From Opitutia bacterium UBA4506 (lineage in GTDB: Bacteria; Verrucomicrobiota; Verrucomicrobiia; Opitutales; Puniceicoccaceae), in NCBI GenBank assembly GCA_002388665.1, contig DGMY01000082.1, positions 1 to 64,000 on the forward strand: DNA of 64,000 nucleotides, in the 5' to 3' direction. The translations under genes and the position numbers were made by a program. Below, in pieces: positions 54,622-63,109 of this stretch. Positions within the stretch are counted from its first letter, which is position 1. Each line of letters opens with the position of its first letter. Under the pieces are notes generated by a model. That model saw only the letters and a list, made by a program, of their open reading frames with translations, was not told the DNA's origin and made no database searches.

Positions 54622-55191
54622 CTATTGCTCTTGCGCGGCCGAAGCTCGCATGGATGTTTCGTCGTTTTTGCTCAGAATAAAGGCAACGATTTCGGTGATG
54701 CGTTTCTGTCCAAGAGTGGTTCCCCATGCCTGCATACCTGTGTTCGGAACCCCGTCGTAGATGGTTTGATAGATTTCGCTAGGGGCTGCTCCATGGATCC
54801 ATTCCCCGTCGACGAGATTAAAGCCAATTCCCCCTTCGAGGTTGGCTCCGTGACAGGCGCTGCAGGTCGACTGAAACAACTTCTCACCGGACTCGGTGAA
54901 TGTTGAAATCTGACTCATCTCCCAATACATCTCGTTGTCTGAGACATCGATGGAACTTGCCAATCGGATGGCATTGATCTGTCTGAGTTCCGATTCGACA
55001 CGCTCGGAGCTCGATTCCGAACCGGAGTAGTATTTATCGATCATGAAAAACACAGCCGAGAAAATGATCGCACCGTAGAGTGTAAGCAGCCACCACCTCG
55101 GCAGTCGCTGGTCATACTCCTGAATACCATCGTAACTGTGTTCTTTGAGAACAACGCCTTTGGGCAGATCCTTCTGTTCTTCGTTGCTCAT
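54622..55191 (-). CDS. ccoP: cbb3 oxidase subunit III, monoheme CcoP
   Basis: 189 aa. The N-terminal part has the CcoP motif EYDQRLPRWWLLTLYGAII around a single helix (about 32-50). Only one heme-c site is present, CSACH (Cys110, Cys113, His114), with a Met ligand probably in the GVPNTGMQAWG loop. Classical CcoP has about 290-310 aa and two hemes, so this is a shortened monoheme form. It transfers electrons to CcoO. It overlaps the ccoQ stop by ATGA. Shortened CcoP proteins are known from other phyla, so this is not a broken gene. Confidence 0.92.
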   Translation of the reverse strand: MSNEEQKDLPKGVVLKEHSYDGIQEYDQRLPRWWLLTLYGAIIFSAVFFMIDKYYSGSESSSERVESELRQINAIRLASSIDVSDNEMYWEMSQISTFTESGEKLFQSTCSACHGANLEGGIGFNLVDGEWIHGAAPSEIYQTIYDGVPNTGMQAWGTTLGQKRITEIVAFILSKNDETSMRASAAQEQ

Positions 55192-55370
55192 TTTTTTGAA
55201 TTGGTTTCGCGCGGGGACTCATCGAGGGGAAGGTTTCCCATGTGGCGGATATAGTCCTTCTTGTAGAAAAGAGCTCTCAATGTGATGGCCAGAAATACGC
55301 CAAAGGTTAGCCAAAAGGAGATGATAGGGACAATTTGGGTCCAATTGTCGTAGACGATACGCTTAAACAT
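55188..55370 (-). CDS. ccoQ: cbb3 oxidase small subunit CcoQ
   Basis: 60 aa from the ATG at 55370; a longer frame exists upstream but runs into ccoNO. One helix (about 10-34, QIVPIISFWLTFGVFLAITLRALF) is followed by a charged tail (KKDYIRHMGNLPLDE), matching CcoQ in size, motif and position between ccoO and ccoP. CcoQ stabilises the oxidase complex. It overlaps ccoP by four bases. Confidence 0.85.
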   Translation of the reverse strand: MFKRIVYDNWTQIVPIISFWLTFGVFLAITLRALFYKKDYIRHMGNLPLDESPRETNSKK

Positions 55371-55383
55371 GAGAGGGAATAAT

Positions 55384-57798
55384 TTAGTGGGTTTCTGTTG
55401 GTTGAGGGTGATTGGCTGCCGTTTCCACGACTTCCTCAACCCCTTCGCTCTTGGTTTGCACCTCGAAGGCGCCGATCTTTTGTAGGTAGGCAATCACGGC
55501 GATGATTTGCTTGTCAGGGTCGACGTAGGCGCCACTGCTCTTCAAGTCGTCGGCGATCTCGGTGGCTTGTTGATCGTACTCTGACATGATTTCTTCTTCG
55601 GAGACTCCGATGTCGTAGGGTACGCCAAGGATCCGCATGGCGTTGATCCTGGACATCAATGAGCTGGTCTTGGCGTCCTTGGTTGCGAGCCATGGGTAGT
55701 TGGGCATATTCGATCCATCCGACACCTGGCGCGGGTCGAGAAGGTGGAGATAGTGCCAATAGTTGGAACGCTTCCCTGTTCGCATGTATGTGGATCCGGA
55801 TTGAATTTCGCCGCCTTCACGGGCGAGGTCGGGTCCAGTCCGTTTCGAACCCCACTGGAACGGATGATTGTAAATCGATTCACCCAGTCGTGAGTACTCA
55901 CCATAGCGCAGTATATCGGGTGTAATGGTGCGGATCATTTGCGAGTGGCAGTTATAGCATCCCTCGCTCACATAGATGTCACGGCCTACGAGTTCTAGTG
56001 GTGTGTAGGGGATCTGGAGACGGCCTTCGATGTTTTCGGCCCGTTCCATCGTCACAGTAGGAATGATTTGCACCATGCCACCGATTGCCGCCGCGATAAT
56101 GGTCAGGACGGTAAAGGTGAGTCCGTGTTCGAGGACTTGGTCGTACCACTTACTCCATTTGTCGCCGCTCATCTCAAAGTGAGCGAGTGCAGTGAGAGTG
56201 AATACAGCCGTGAAAAATATTCCCGCCAAGAAGAGGCTGGGCGGCCCAAAGATGAGGATCGCTGCGGAGGTGAGAATCAAAACGCTGTAGATAACGGGCG
56301 GGTTGAGAAACCCGTGAAACTTCCCGTTCCCCTCTGTTTTGTCCCCGCTCGGTGTCTCGATCTGTACGGTTCCGTTGACGGGTTGACCACTCCTGGCGGT
56401 TTTCCAGAGGTTGTAGGCCATCATGACAAAGCCCACTAGGTAAAGACCTCCGCCGACTACTCTGAACAGCATCATGGGGCGAATTGCTTGAAGCGTGTCG
56501 AGGAAGTTGGGGTAGCTCAACAATGTGCCCTGGTCTGTGGTCCCGTTGAGCATGAGTCCTTGGGTAATGCCCGAAACCCACATGGCCGCCACATAGAGTA
56601 GGATTCCTACCATCCCCAACCAGAAATGCATGTTTGCCAGGGATTGGGAGTAGAGCTTTGTGTTCCACAATCGGGGAGCGAGCCAGTAGAACATACCGGC
56701 TGCCATGAAACCGTTCCAGCCGAGGGTCCCTGCGTGGACGTGGCCAATAGTCCAGTCCGTGTAGTGGGACAATGCGTTGACCGACTTTATTGAAAGCAAG
56801 GGACCTTCGAAGGTCGCCATTCCGTAGAAGGTGACTGCTGCAGCGAAAAACTTGATCACCGGGTCGGTGCGCAGCTTATCCCAGGCCCCCCGGAGGGTGA
56901 GAAGACCGTTCAGCATTCCGCCCCATGAGGGTGCCCACAGCATGATACTGAAGAGCATGCCGAGATTTTGCAGCCAATCGGGTAGGGCGGTGTTGAGTAG
57001 GTGGTGTGGACCTGCCCAGATGTAGATGAAGACTAGAGACCAGAAGTGGATCACCGAGAGGCGATAGGAATAGACGGGGCGATTCGCGGCTTTGGGTACA
57101 AAGTAGTACATGATGCCGAGGATCGGAGTCGTCAGGAAGAAAGCTACGGCATTGTGACCGTACCACCACTGGACGAGTGCGTCTTGGACCCCTCCGAATA
57201 TTGGATAGCTGTGAAGGAGACTTGTCGGCAAGGAGAGGTGGTTGACGACGTAGAGCATCGTTACCGTTACAATGGTGGCGATGTAGAACCAGATCGCCAC
57301 ATAGAGGCTCTTTTCGTTTCGTTTGGCGAGGGTCAGAAAGAAGTTCGCTGCGAAGACTAACCAAATCACCGCCACGAGAATGTTGATCGGCCAGATGAGT
57401 TCAGCGTACTCTTTGCCGCGGCTGTAGCCCAACGGCAGGGTGATCGCCGCGAGGATGATGATCCCTTGCCAACCCCAGAAGTGGATCTTGGTCAGTAGAT
57501 CGCTTCCCAGTCGGCAGCGGCATAGGCGCTGCGTTGAGTAGTAGATCCCCGCAAACATCATGTTCCCCACAAAGGCAAAGATCGCCGCGTTTGTGTGGAG
57601 AGGGCGAAGCCGGCCAAAGGTCAGCCACTCCATGTTGAAATTCATTCTCCAGAAATTCAGCTGAGAAGCGATCAGGACACCCGCACCGAGCCCAACCAGG
57701 GCCCAGAATACGGAGGCTACCAGAAACCAACGGACGGAACTGTCGTCGTATTCGATCGTGGTGACGGTATTAGTAGGATGGGTCTGGGAAGTACTCAC
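55384..57798 (-). CDS. ccoNO: Fused cbb3 cytochrome oxidase subunits I and II (CcoN-CcoO)
   Basis: 804 aa with a GTG start that overlaps the ccoS stop (GTGA). Residues 1-490 are CcoN: 12 or so helices with the heme and CuB ligands in LHTNAAIF, WWYGHNAVAFFL, AGPHHLLN, GHVHAGTLGWNG and ANMHFWLG. From about 500 it continues into CcoO: an anchoring helix (LTFTVLTIIAAAIGGMVQIIP) and one c-type heme site GCYNCHSQ near residue 613, with QWGSKRTGPDLAREGG and NMPNYPWL beyond. In most bacteria ccoN and ccoO are separate genes; fused versions are known in Bacteroidetes and related groups. The fused protein is catalytic core plus electron entry. Confidence 0.96.
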   Translation of the reverse strand: MSTSQTHPTNTVTTIEYDDSSVRWFLVASVFWALVGLGAGVLIASQLNFWRMNFNMEWLTFGRLRPLHTNAAIFAFVGNMMFAGIYYSTQRLCRCRLGSDLLTKIHFWGWQGIIILAAITLPLGYSRGKEYAELIWPINILVAVIWLVFAANFFLTLAKRNEKSLYVAIWFYIATIVTVTMLYVVNHLSLPTSLLHSYPIFGGVQDALVQWWYGHNAVAFFLTTPILGIMYYFVPKAANRPVYSYRLSVIHFWSLVFIYIWAGPHHLLNTALPDWLQNLGMLFSIMLWAPSWGGMLNGLLTLRGAWDKLRTDPVIKFFAAAVTFYGMATFEGPLLSIKSVNALSHYTDWTIGHVHAGTLGWNGFMAAGMFYWLAPRLWNTKLYSQSLANMHFWLGMVGILLYVAAMWVSGITQGLMLNGTTDQGTLLSYPNFLDTLQAIRPMMLFRVVGGGLYLVGFVMMAYNLWKTARSGQPVNGTVQIETPSGDKTEGNGKFHGFLNPPVIYSVLILTSAAILIFGPPSLFLAGIFFTAVFTLTALAHFEMSGDKWSKWYDQVLEHGLTFTVLTIIAAAIGGMVQIIPTVTMERAENIEGRLQIPYTPLELVGRDIYVSEGCYNCHSQMIRTITPDILRYGEYSRLGESIYNHPFQWGSKRTGPDLAREGGEIQSGSTYMRTGKRSNYWHYLHLLDPRQVSDGSNMPNYPWLATKDAKTSSLMSRINAMRILGVPYDIGVSEEEIMSEYDQQATEIADDLKSSGAYVDPDKQIIAVIAYLQKIGAFEVQTKSEGVEEVVETAANHPQPTETH

Positions 57799-57956
57799 TT
57801 TCGGTTGGATTTTACGGGAGATTCTACTGCGAACGGGCGGAGAGACTCCTGCTCGGCGCTTCGGTGATGATCAAATTTGCGACTCCTATAGAACAGGTAG
57901 AGAAACAGGCCTGAAAGGAGGGTGCTGAGAAAAATGGTGAGAAGTAATATTTCCAT
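57795..57956 (-). CDS. ccoS: cbb3 oxidase assembly protein CcoS
   Basis: 53 aa, a gene found by reading the minus strand: ATG at 57956, stop TGA at 57795-57797. The N-terminal helix MEILLLTIFLSTLLSGLFL is followed by YRSRKFDHHRSAEQE, close to the CcoS pattern, in which a helix precedes a short charged tail with FDD. CcoS is needed for cofactor insertion into cbb3 oxidases. The stop and the GTG start of ccoNO share four bases, so ccoS is the first gene of the operon. Confidence 0.82.
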   Translation of the reverse strand: MEILLLTIFLSTLLSGLFLYLFYRSRKFDHHRSAEQESLRPFAVESPVKSNRK

Positions 57957-58175
57957 CGGATGGATCGGTGCGGATTCAGTGACTCTTCCCGCAAATGGTG
58001 CCGGCTGCAGGGCGGAGTAGTTGATTTTGTATTCTGTTGGTAGTTAAGGAATTCGGAGCACGATGAAAGGTCACTGTGATGAGGTTCTCTGATGGGTTGA
58101 TTTTCTCATACCACGGCTTAGATTGTCTCCGCATATCCTGACCAAGATTGCGCAATTTTTCGCCGATAGCTGAGT

Positions 58176-59105
58176 ATGATTTCTTTTGAGAATCCGAACC
58201 GAGAGGACCCCCTTCCTGGGGAGACTGAACCGCGCGCAAAGGCGGCGGCACGGCTGCTGGAGGAGACTCAGATTTTCAAGGACTATCAATCCGCCTTTCG
58301 CAAGGCGACCGGACTGCCGCTCGCCATTCGGCCAATCCAATCCTATGAGAATGCATTGGCGGGTAAGCCGGACGAAAATGAGTTTTGCCGCTTGGTCGGG
58401 CGAACGAATATGGGATGTGCGAACTGCATTAAGATGCAGGAGCAATTGGAACAAGAAGCGGGCCTCGAGCCTCGCAGTTTGCACTGCTTTGCGGGACTTT
58501 GTGATACAGCGGTGCCGATTCGGGTCGGTGACCAACTGATCGCTTTTCTGCAGACGGGCCAGGTTCTACTGCACCGACCTGAAGAATCAGAGTTTAGTCA
58601 CGCCACCAAGCAGATTTTGAAATGGGGTAGCGAGGTGAACCTCAAAGAACTGCGCGAAGCATATTTTAATACCAAGGTCCTGGATCGAGGGCAGTATGAG
58701 GCCATGATCGCGCTCCTTTCCACGTTCGCCGAGCATCTCGCGACCATCTCCAATAGCATTGCGGTCGAGGAAAGTGAGACCGATCCGACTTTGGTTGTGA
58801 ATGCGAAAAATTATATCAATCGCCGCTATCAAGACCAGATTTCGCTGAATGATGCGGCGCGCGCCGTGAATGCCAGTACCCGGCATTTCTGTAAGATTTT
58901 TAAACAAGCGACTCGGATTACCTTCACTGATTACCTGTCCCGGGTTCGGATTGAAAAGGCGAAAACGCTCCTCGCAAACCGGAATTTTCTTGTGAGCGAG
59001 ATCGCTTTTGAGGTCGGTTTCGAATCGATTTCGCAATTCAACCGGAGCTTTAAGAGGATCACTGGCCAGAGTCCCACGGAATTTCGCCGCAAGCGCGAAC
59101 TATAG
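58176..59105 (+). CDS. PocR-domain AraC-type transcriptional regulator
   Basis: 309 aa. Residues about 30-190 form a PocR sensory domain, with Cys71, Cys81, Cys84, Cys104 and Cys109 in CRLVGRTNMGCANC and HCFAGLCDTAVPI; such clustered Cys residues may bind a metal, an iron-sulphur cluster or a ligand. The C-terminal AraC/XylS domain follows from about residue 208, with two HTH units (ISLNDAARAVNASTRHFCKIFK and VSEIAFEVGFESISQFNRSFK). It is divergent from the cbb3 operon across 219 bp and is the natural candidate regulator for it. The ligand is unknown. It converges with the TolC gene at 59158. Confidence 0.88.
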   Translation: MISFENPNREDPLPGETEPRAKAAARLLEETQIFKDYQSAFRKATGLPLAIRPIQSYENALAGKPDENEFCRLVGRTNMGCANCIKMQEQLEQEAGLEPRSLHCFAGLCDTAVPIRVGDQLIAFLQTGQVLLHRPEESEFSHATKQILKWGSEVNLKELREAYFNTKVLDRGQYEAMIALLSTFAEHLATISNSIAVEESETDPTLVVNAKNYINRRYQDQISLNDAARAVNASTRHFCKIFKQATRITFTDYLSRVRIEKAKTLLANRNFLVSEIAFEVGFESISQFNRSFKRITGQSPTEFRRKREL

Positions 59106-59157
59106 ACTGCCGGTTTTGTGAGTGCCTCCGGACTTACATTTTTCCAGCGACGTCCCG

Positions 59158-60915
59158 CTAGGGCGTTGCCGATATTTGTGAGTCCGTGAGAATGGGAGTA
59201 TCCGGCCGTACGAGTTCGCCTGGATCAGGGATCTGCAGGAGGGTAGAGGTATCGAACTCATACCGGTTGTTTTTGGGTTCCGGAAGCAGGGTGCCAGTAG
59301 CGTGCCTCATTTGAGCTATCGCGGTCGCGTATCCAGCCTTGGCTTCGATCAGGTCCATCTCAATTGCAGAGAGACTGGTCTGGGTGGTGATGACTTCAAC
59401 CAGAGAGGTCATCCCCATCGTAAACATCTCCTGTTGTGCGGCCAGCGATTTACGCTGATTCTTGACGGCCTCGGTCGTTTCCACGAGAGCATTGCGGGCG
59501 TTGAGAAGCCCTTTGGCCGCAAGGATAACATCCGAAGCCACTTCGCTTTGGGTCAGCAATTCCTGAGCCCTAGACTGACCGAGGGTGGCCAATTGCTGTG
59601 CCAGTAGTCCCTTCGCGGTGTTATTGAGGGTGGGCCAATCAATCGTCAATGAAGCTCCGATTCCCACCCCGAGCTCGTTCGTATCGCTGGTGTCGTTGAT
59701 TGAATTGTTGGTAGTTCCGTCGGAAATACCGCCCGCACCAATGGCAAAGTCTACCTGAGGCAGAGTCGCATTGCGAGCACCCCGGACGAGGATTTGAGCG
59801 GCTTGAGTGGTCATCTGCGCGGCTTTTAGATCGGCCCGTCGGGCGAGGGCCAGATGAACCAGTTCTTTGACCACCTCATTGTCTATTTTCGTGTCATTCG
59901 GATTGGGGAAATCATCGGTGGCCACCGGTTCGTCGAAGAGTTCCATTGGACTGAACCCCAAGGTGATGGCAAGGGTCTGGCTCGCCCTCGATTGAGCCTG
60001 CCGGGCCGCGATCTTCTGGGTGCTGAATTGTTCGAGATTCGCTTTAGCCTGATCAATCTGAATCGAGGGAACCACGTATCCCTGAACGAGTGCTTCGGTG
60101 AGGCCGACGAGCTTTTTCCCATCAATCTCGTTGATCTGGGCCACCTTGACCGCGTCCTGTGCAGACCGGAGGTCCCAGTATTCATTGAGCAACGTCAATA
60201 TCTGAGTCGAGATCGTGTATTCGAGATTGAGTTTTGCGACATCTGCTTCAATTCGAGCCGCTTTTTCCAGGGTGGTGTACTGGGAGTCTTCACCGAGGTT
60301 GCGCAGGAGTGGTACGTTGACAAAGACGCCGAGAAAGGCGTCCGCGTTTTCTGAAATCTGGTTCTCGCCCGTGTCGGAAGTGAAGCCGAGAAACGGTCCG
60401 GCTGAAAGGCCGTTTCGAAATAGTTTGGTCATCCCGGCACTCGCTTTGATCTGATTGTCCGAGAGTGTGCTTGAGTTGTACAGAAGCGGCGGGTTGTTCT
60501 GGATGTTGGAAAGATACGGGTTGGTGAATGAACTGTTTTGAGTGGCTTCCGAGTAGAGTGCTTGAATCGTGGACTGGACTACCGGGTCGAACGCTCCGAT
60601 CGCCTCTGTCAACTGGCCCTCGGCGAGGTCTACCGCCGATTCGCTGACGCTGAGAACCGGGCTCTTTCTCAGCAAGAGGGCGATGGCTTGCTTTAGGCTA
60701 ATGTCCCGTTCTCCGCCGATCCCCGGCGGCATTGCCTTAATATCTTTCAAGTCGGGATCGGATAATTGAGTCAGCTGATTGGCTTCCTTTGCGAGATCCT
60801 CATCGACCTTGGGTGGACTGTCAGTTGTCCCGTTCTCCTCCGCGGATACGCTACTGATCAGTAGTGCCATCGCTACTGCGCAATACCGGTAGATCCATGT
60901 GATTCGAGTAAACAT
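59158..60915 (-). CDS. TolC-family outer-membrane protein of the peptide export unit
   Basis: 585 aa with an N-terminal signal (about 8-25, ending SSVSAEE). The two outer-membrane efflux repeats are visible: ISLKQAIALLLRKSPVLSVSESAV with QILTLLNEYWDLRSAQDAVKVAQINE, and VKELVHLALARRADLKAAQMTTQA with SEVASDVILAAKGLLNARNALVETTEA. An acidic N-terminal stretch of about 40 residues is extra. It follows the NHLP-type ABC gene by 19 bp on the same strand, so it should be the outer-membrane exit of that transporter. It is distinct from the lipidated efflux protein at 47424. Confidence 0.92.
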   Translation of the reverse strand: MFTRITWIYRYCAVAMALLISSVSAEENGTTDSPPKVDEDLAKEANQLTQLSDPDLKDIKAMPPGIGGERDISLKQAIALLLRKSPVLSVSESAVDLAEGQLTEAIGAFDPVVQSTIQALYSEATQNSSFTNPYLSNIQNNPPLLYNSSTLSDNQIKASAGMTKLFRNGLSAGPFLGFTSDTGENQISENADAFLGVFVNVPLLRNLGEDSQYTTLEKAARIEADVAKLNLEYTISTQILTLLNEYWDLRSAQDAVKVAQINEIDGKKLVGLTEALVQGYVVPSIQIDQAKANLEQFSTQKIAARQAQSRASQTLAITLGFSPMELFDEPVATDDFPNPNDTKIDNEVVKELVHLALARRADLKAAQMTTQAAQILVRGARNATLPQVDFAIGAGGISDGTTNNSINDTSDTNELGVGIGASLTIDWPTLNNTAKGLLAQQLATLGQSRAQELLTQSEVASDVILAAKGLLNARNALVETTEAVKNQRKSLAAQQEMFTMGMTSLVEVITTQTSLSAIEMDLIEAKAGYATAIAQMRHATGTLLPEPKNNRYEFDTSTLLQIPDPGELVRPDTPILTDSQISATP

Positions 60916-60934
60916 CCTATCTTGTATTCAGAAT

Positions 60935-63109
60935 CTAACCGATTTGGCGGTTGGCAAGTTCGTAGAAGAACCCTTTCTGAGCCATCAATTCTTCAAAGGT
61001 TCCCTCTTCGGAGATCGTTTTATTGTGAAGAACGAGAATTCGGTCAGCGTTCCGGATCGTACTCAATCGGTGGGCGATTACGATCCGAGTGATATTCATC
61101 GATTCAATATTCTTGGAAACGATGGCTTGAGACTCGTTGTCGAGAGCGCTTGTGGCCTCGTCGAATAGAAGAATCCTCGGTTCGCTCGCAAGGGCCCGTG
61201 CGATAAAGATTCGCTGTAGCTGCCCACCCGAGAAGGTCCCGCCAGATTGTGAAATCATGGTTCTCATCTTCATCGGGAGTCTTTCGATGTCGTCCTTAAT
61301 CCCCGCTTTTTCGGCGGCCTCCATTGCTTGTTCCTCGGTCAGTGGCCGGGAACCAACAATGTTGGTAAAGATGTCACCCATGAAAATATTCTGGTGCTGG
61401 AGGACGACCCCGAGCTGCTGCCGTACTGTGGAGATATCGAGTTGGTCCAGATTTGAGCCATCGTACTCGATCGTTCCTTGGGTCGGAGTTTCAAAACCGA
61501 GGAGGAGCTTGAGCAGAGTCGATTTTCCAGATCCACTTCCCCCCACAATGGCTACCATCTCGCCGGGATTTACCTTGAACGAGACTTTGTGGAAAATGTC
61601 CTCCTCCTCCGGGTTGTAGCGGAAAGAGATGTTATCGACTTCGATGGAGCCGGAGAGGGTATCCGCGGGCTGCCCCTGTGAGAGGGTTTCTTCTTCCGCT
61701 TTGAGAACCGGATTCAAGCGCTCCAGGAGGGGGCCGAGTTTAACGATAGCGGTGGTTGCCCCCGAGGCAGTCAGAAGGGCGATGAGCATCTGCGTGAAGG
61801 CAGCATTGTAGCCAAGGAAATCCCCGGCGGTCATCGTCATGCTGAGGAAAAAGTAAAAGATCGCGTAGTTGAACAGTGAGGTGACGATGGGGTAGGCCAT
61901 ATCGAAAGCCCTGCCCGCCGAGCGAATCATCCCCATCGCCTTGTTGGCTCGTTGCTGCGGGAAAAAGAGCTCGCTCCACCAATCCATCGCAACGGGCTCG
62001 CTGGCCGAGGCTTTCCACTTGGTAATCCCGTTGAGGATCTCATAAATGCGGTTGGCAATTTGCCCGCCAAGGTTCAGGGCAATCCTCTGGTATTTGATCT
62101 GTAATACAGCGACTACGACGTCAACTGCCATGGCGACCAAACAGAGGACGACTGCGAGAATCGCCAGCTTCCAACTGTAGAAGAGGATTAGAATCAGGTT
62201 CACCAGCGAGAAGACGGCCCCAAGTATATATTTGGATATCGTCTCGGACACGGTGTTGCGCATCTGATCAATCCCATCGACTCGTCTGGCGAGATCTCCA
62301 GCAGAGTAGTGCTCGAAGAAGTTCATCCGCAGGTGAAGAAGCCGGTCCCATACTGCCGATTGAAGAGAGAGCTCCGCCTTCCCTTCGATTCGTAGAATTG
62401 CGATGGCCGAGGTGATGTTGAAGAGGACCGTTACTACGGCGGCGAGTACCATTGCCGCCCCGATGTAGATCAGCTGCTGGACCTGCGCCGTGGGAACAAT
62501 CGTATCCACGATCACGTCGGTCATGATCGGCGTGAGCAGACTCAGAAGAGCCGCAAACAGTGCTGCAAAGAATATCCAGAGGATGTCGCGTACCTGACCG
62601 CGGAATCCCTGTTTGAATAAACTCCAAATCGTGACCGGTCCTTCGGGGAGCGGTCGGAAGACGGTCCAGCCCGACAGTTCCAGGCCCGCAGCGATCTCAT
62701 CGGTAACCGGAAGGTCAGTTTCATCTACAGGATCGATGATTCGATAGGCAGATGATCCGTGAGTGGGGATGAGTGCGACCGCCCGGCCGTCTTTTTTAAG
62801 AAATCCTAGCAGCGGGCCGGAGTCCGAGCGGTGCCAATCGTGCTGCAGTGACACCTGACGTCCTCGGATGCCCATGGACTGAAGAGCCTGGCTGACGATC
62901 TCTTCGCGGTCCGCTTCGCTATCGGGGATGCGAGCCGTCGGTGGATTGATCGCGAGGAAGGAAGTTAAACACCGAAGGGATGCCAGAATACTCTCATTTC
63001 CCGGGCCCTCTGCAGGCAGGATCGAGTAAGACGTGCGGCCGAGGACCTGAGAGGCTCCGGCAGAGAAGCGACTCGGCATCTTCCATTCTTTACGGCTCGG
63101 TTCGCTCAT
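60935..63109 (-). CDS. NHLP-type bacteriocin/peptide export ABC transporter, permease-ATPase (ABC2-like)
   Basis: 724 aa from the ATG at 63109, which overlaps the upstream ABC stop by ATGA; the longer frame to 63250 is not used. The N-terminal soluble region (about 1-165) is divergent. The phrase WTVFRPLPEGPVTIWSLFK just before helix 1 matches the second ABC subunit (NHLM_micro_ABC2) of nitrile-hydratase-leader-peptide systems. Six helices and a nucleotide-binding domain follow: Walker A VGGSGSGKST, signature FSGGQLQRIFIARAL, Walker B ILLFDEATSALD. It should pair with the partly visible ABC gene, exporting a leader-peptide-bearing product. Substrate and modification enzymes are not in the window. 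Confidence 0.9.
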   Translation of the reverse strand: MSEPSRKEWKMPSRFSAGASQVLGRTSYSILPAEGPGNESILASLRCLTSFLAINPPTARIPDSEADREEIVSQALQSMGIRGRQVSLQHDWHRSDSGPLLGFLKKDGRAVALIPTHGSSAYRIIDPVDETDLPVTDEIAAGLELSGWTVFRPLPEGPVTIWSLFKQGFRGQVRDILWIFFAALFAALLSLLTPIMTDVIVDTIVPTAQVQQLIYIGAAMVLAAVVTVLFNITSAIAILRIEGKAELSLQSAVWDRLLHLRMNFFEHYSAGDLARRVDGIDQMRNTVSETISKYILGAVFSLVNLILILFYSWKLAILAVVLCLVAMAVDVVVAVLQIKYQRIALNLGGQIANRIYEILNGITKWKASASEPVAMDWWSELFFPQQRANKAMGMIRSAGRAFDMAYPIVTSLFNYAIFYFFLSMTMTAGDFLGYNAAFTQMLIALLTASGATTAIVKLGPLLERLNPVLKAEEETLSQGQPADTLSGSIEVDNISFRYNPEEEDIFHKVSFKVNPGEMVAIVGGSGSGKSTLLKLLLGFETPTQGTIEYDGSNLDQLDISTVRQQLGVVLQHQNIFMGDIFTNIVGSRPLTEEQAMEAAEKAGIKDDIERLPMKMRTMISQSGGTFSGGQLQRIFIARALASEPRILLFDEATSALDNESQAIVSKNIESMNITRIVIAHRLSTIRNADRILVLHNKTISEEGTFEELMAQKGFFYELANRQIG

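Noticed and set aside
57957..58175. FNR-type site (TTGAT-N4-ATCAA) upstream of the cbb3 operon
   Set aside because: Only two copies of GTTGATTTT (58020-58028 and 58096-58104) are present, without the second half of the palindrome.
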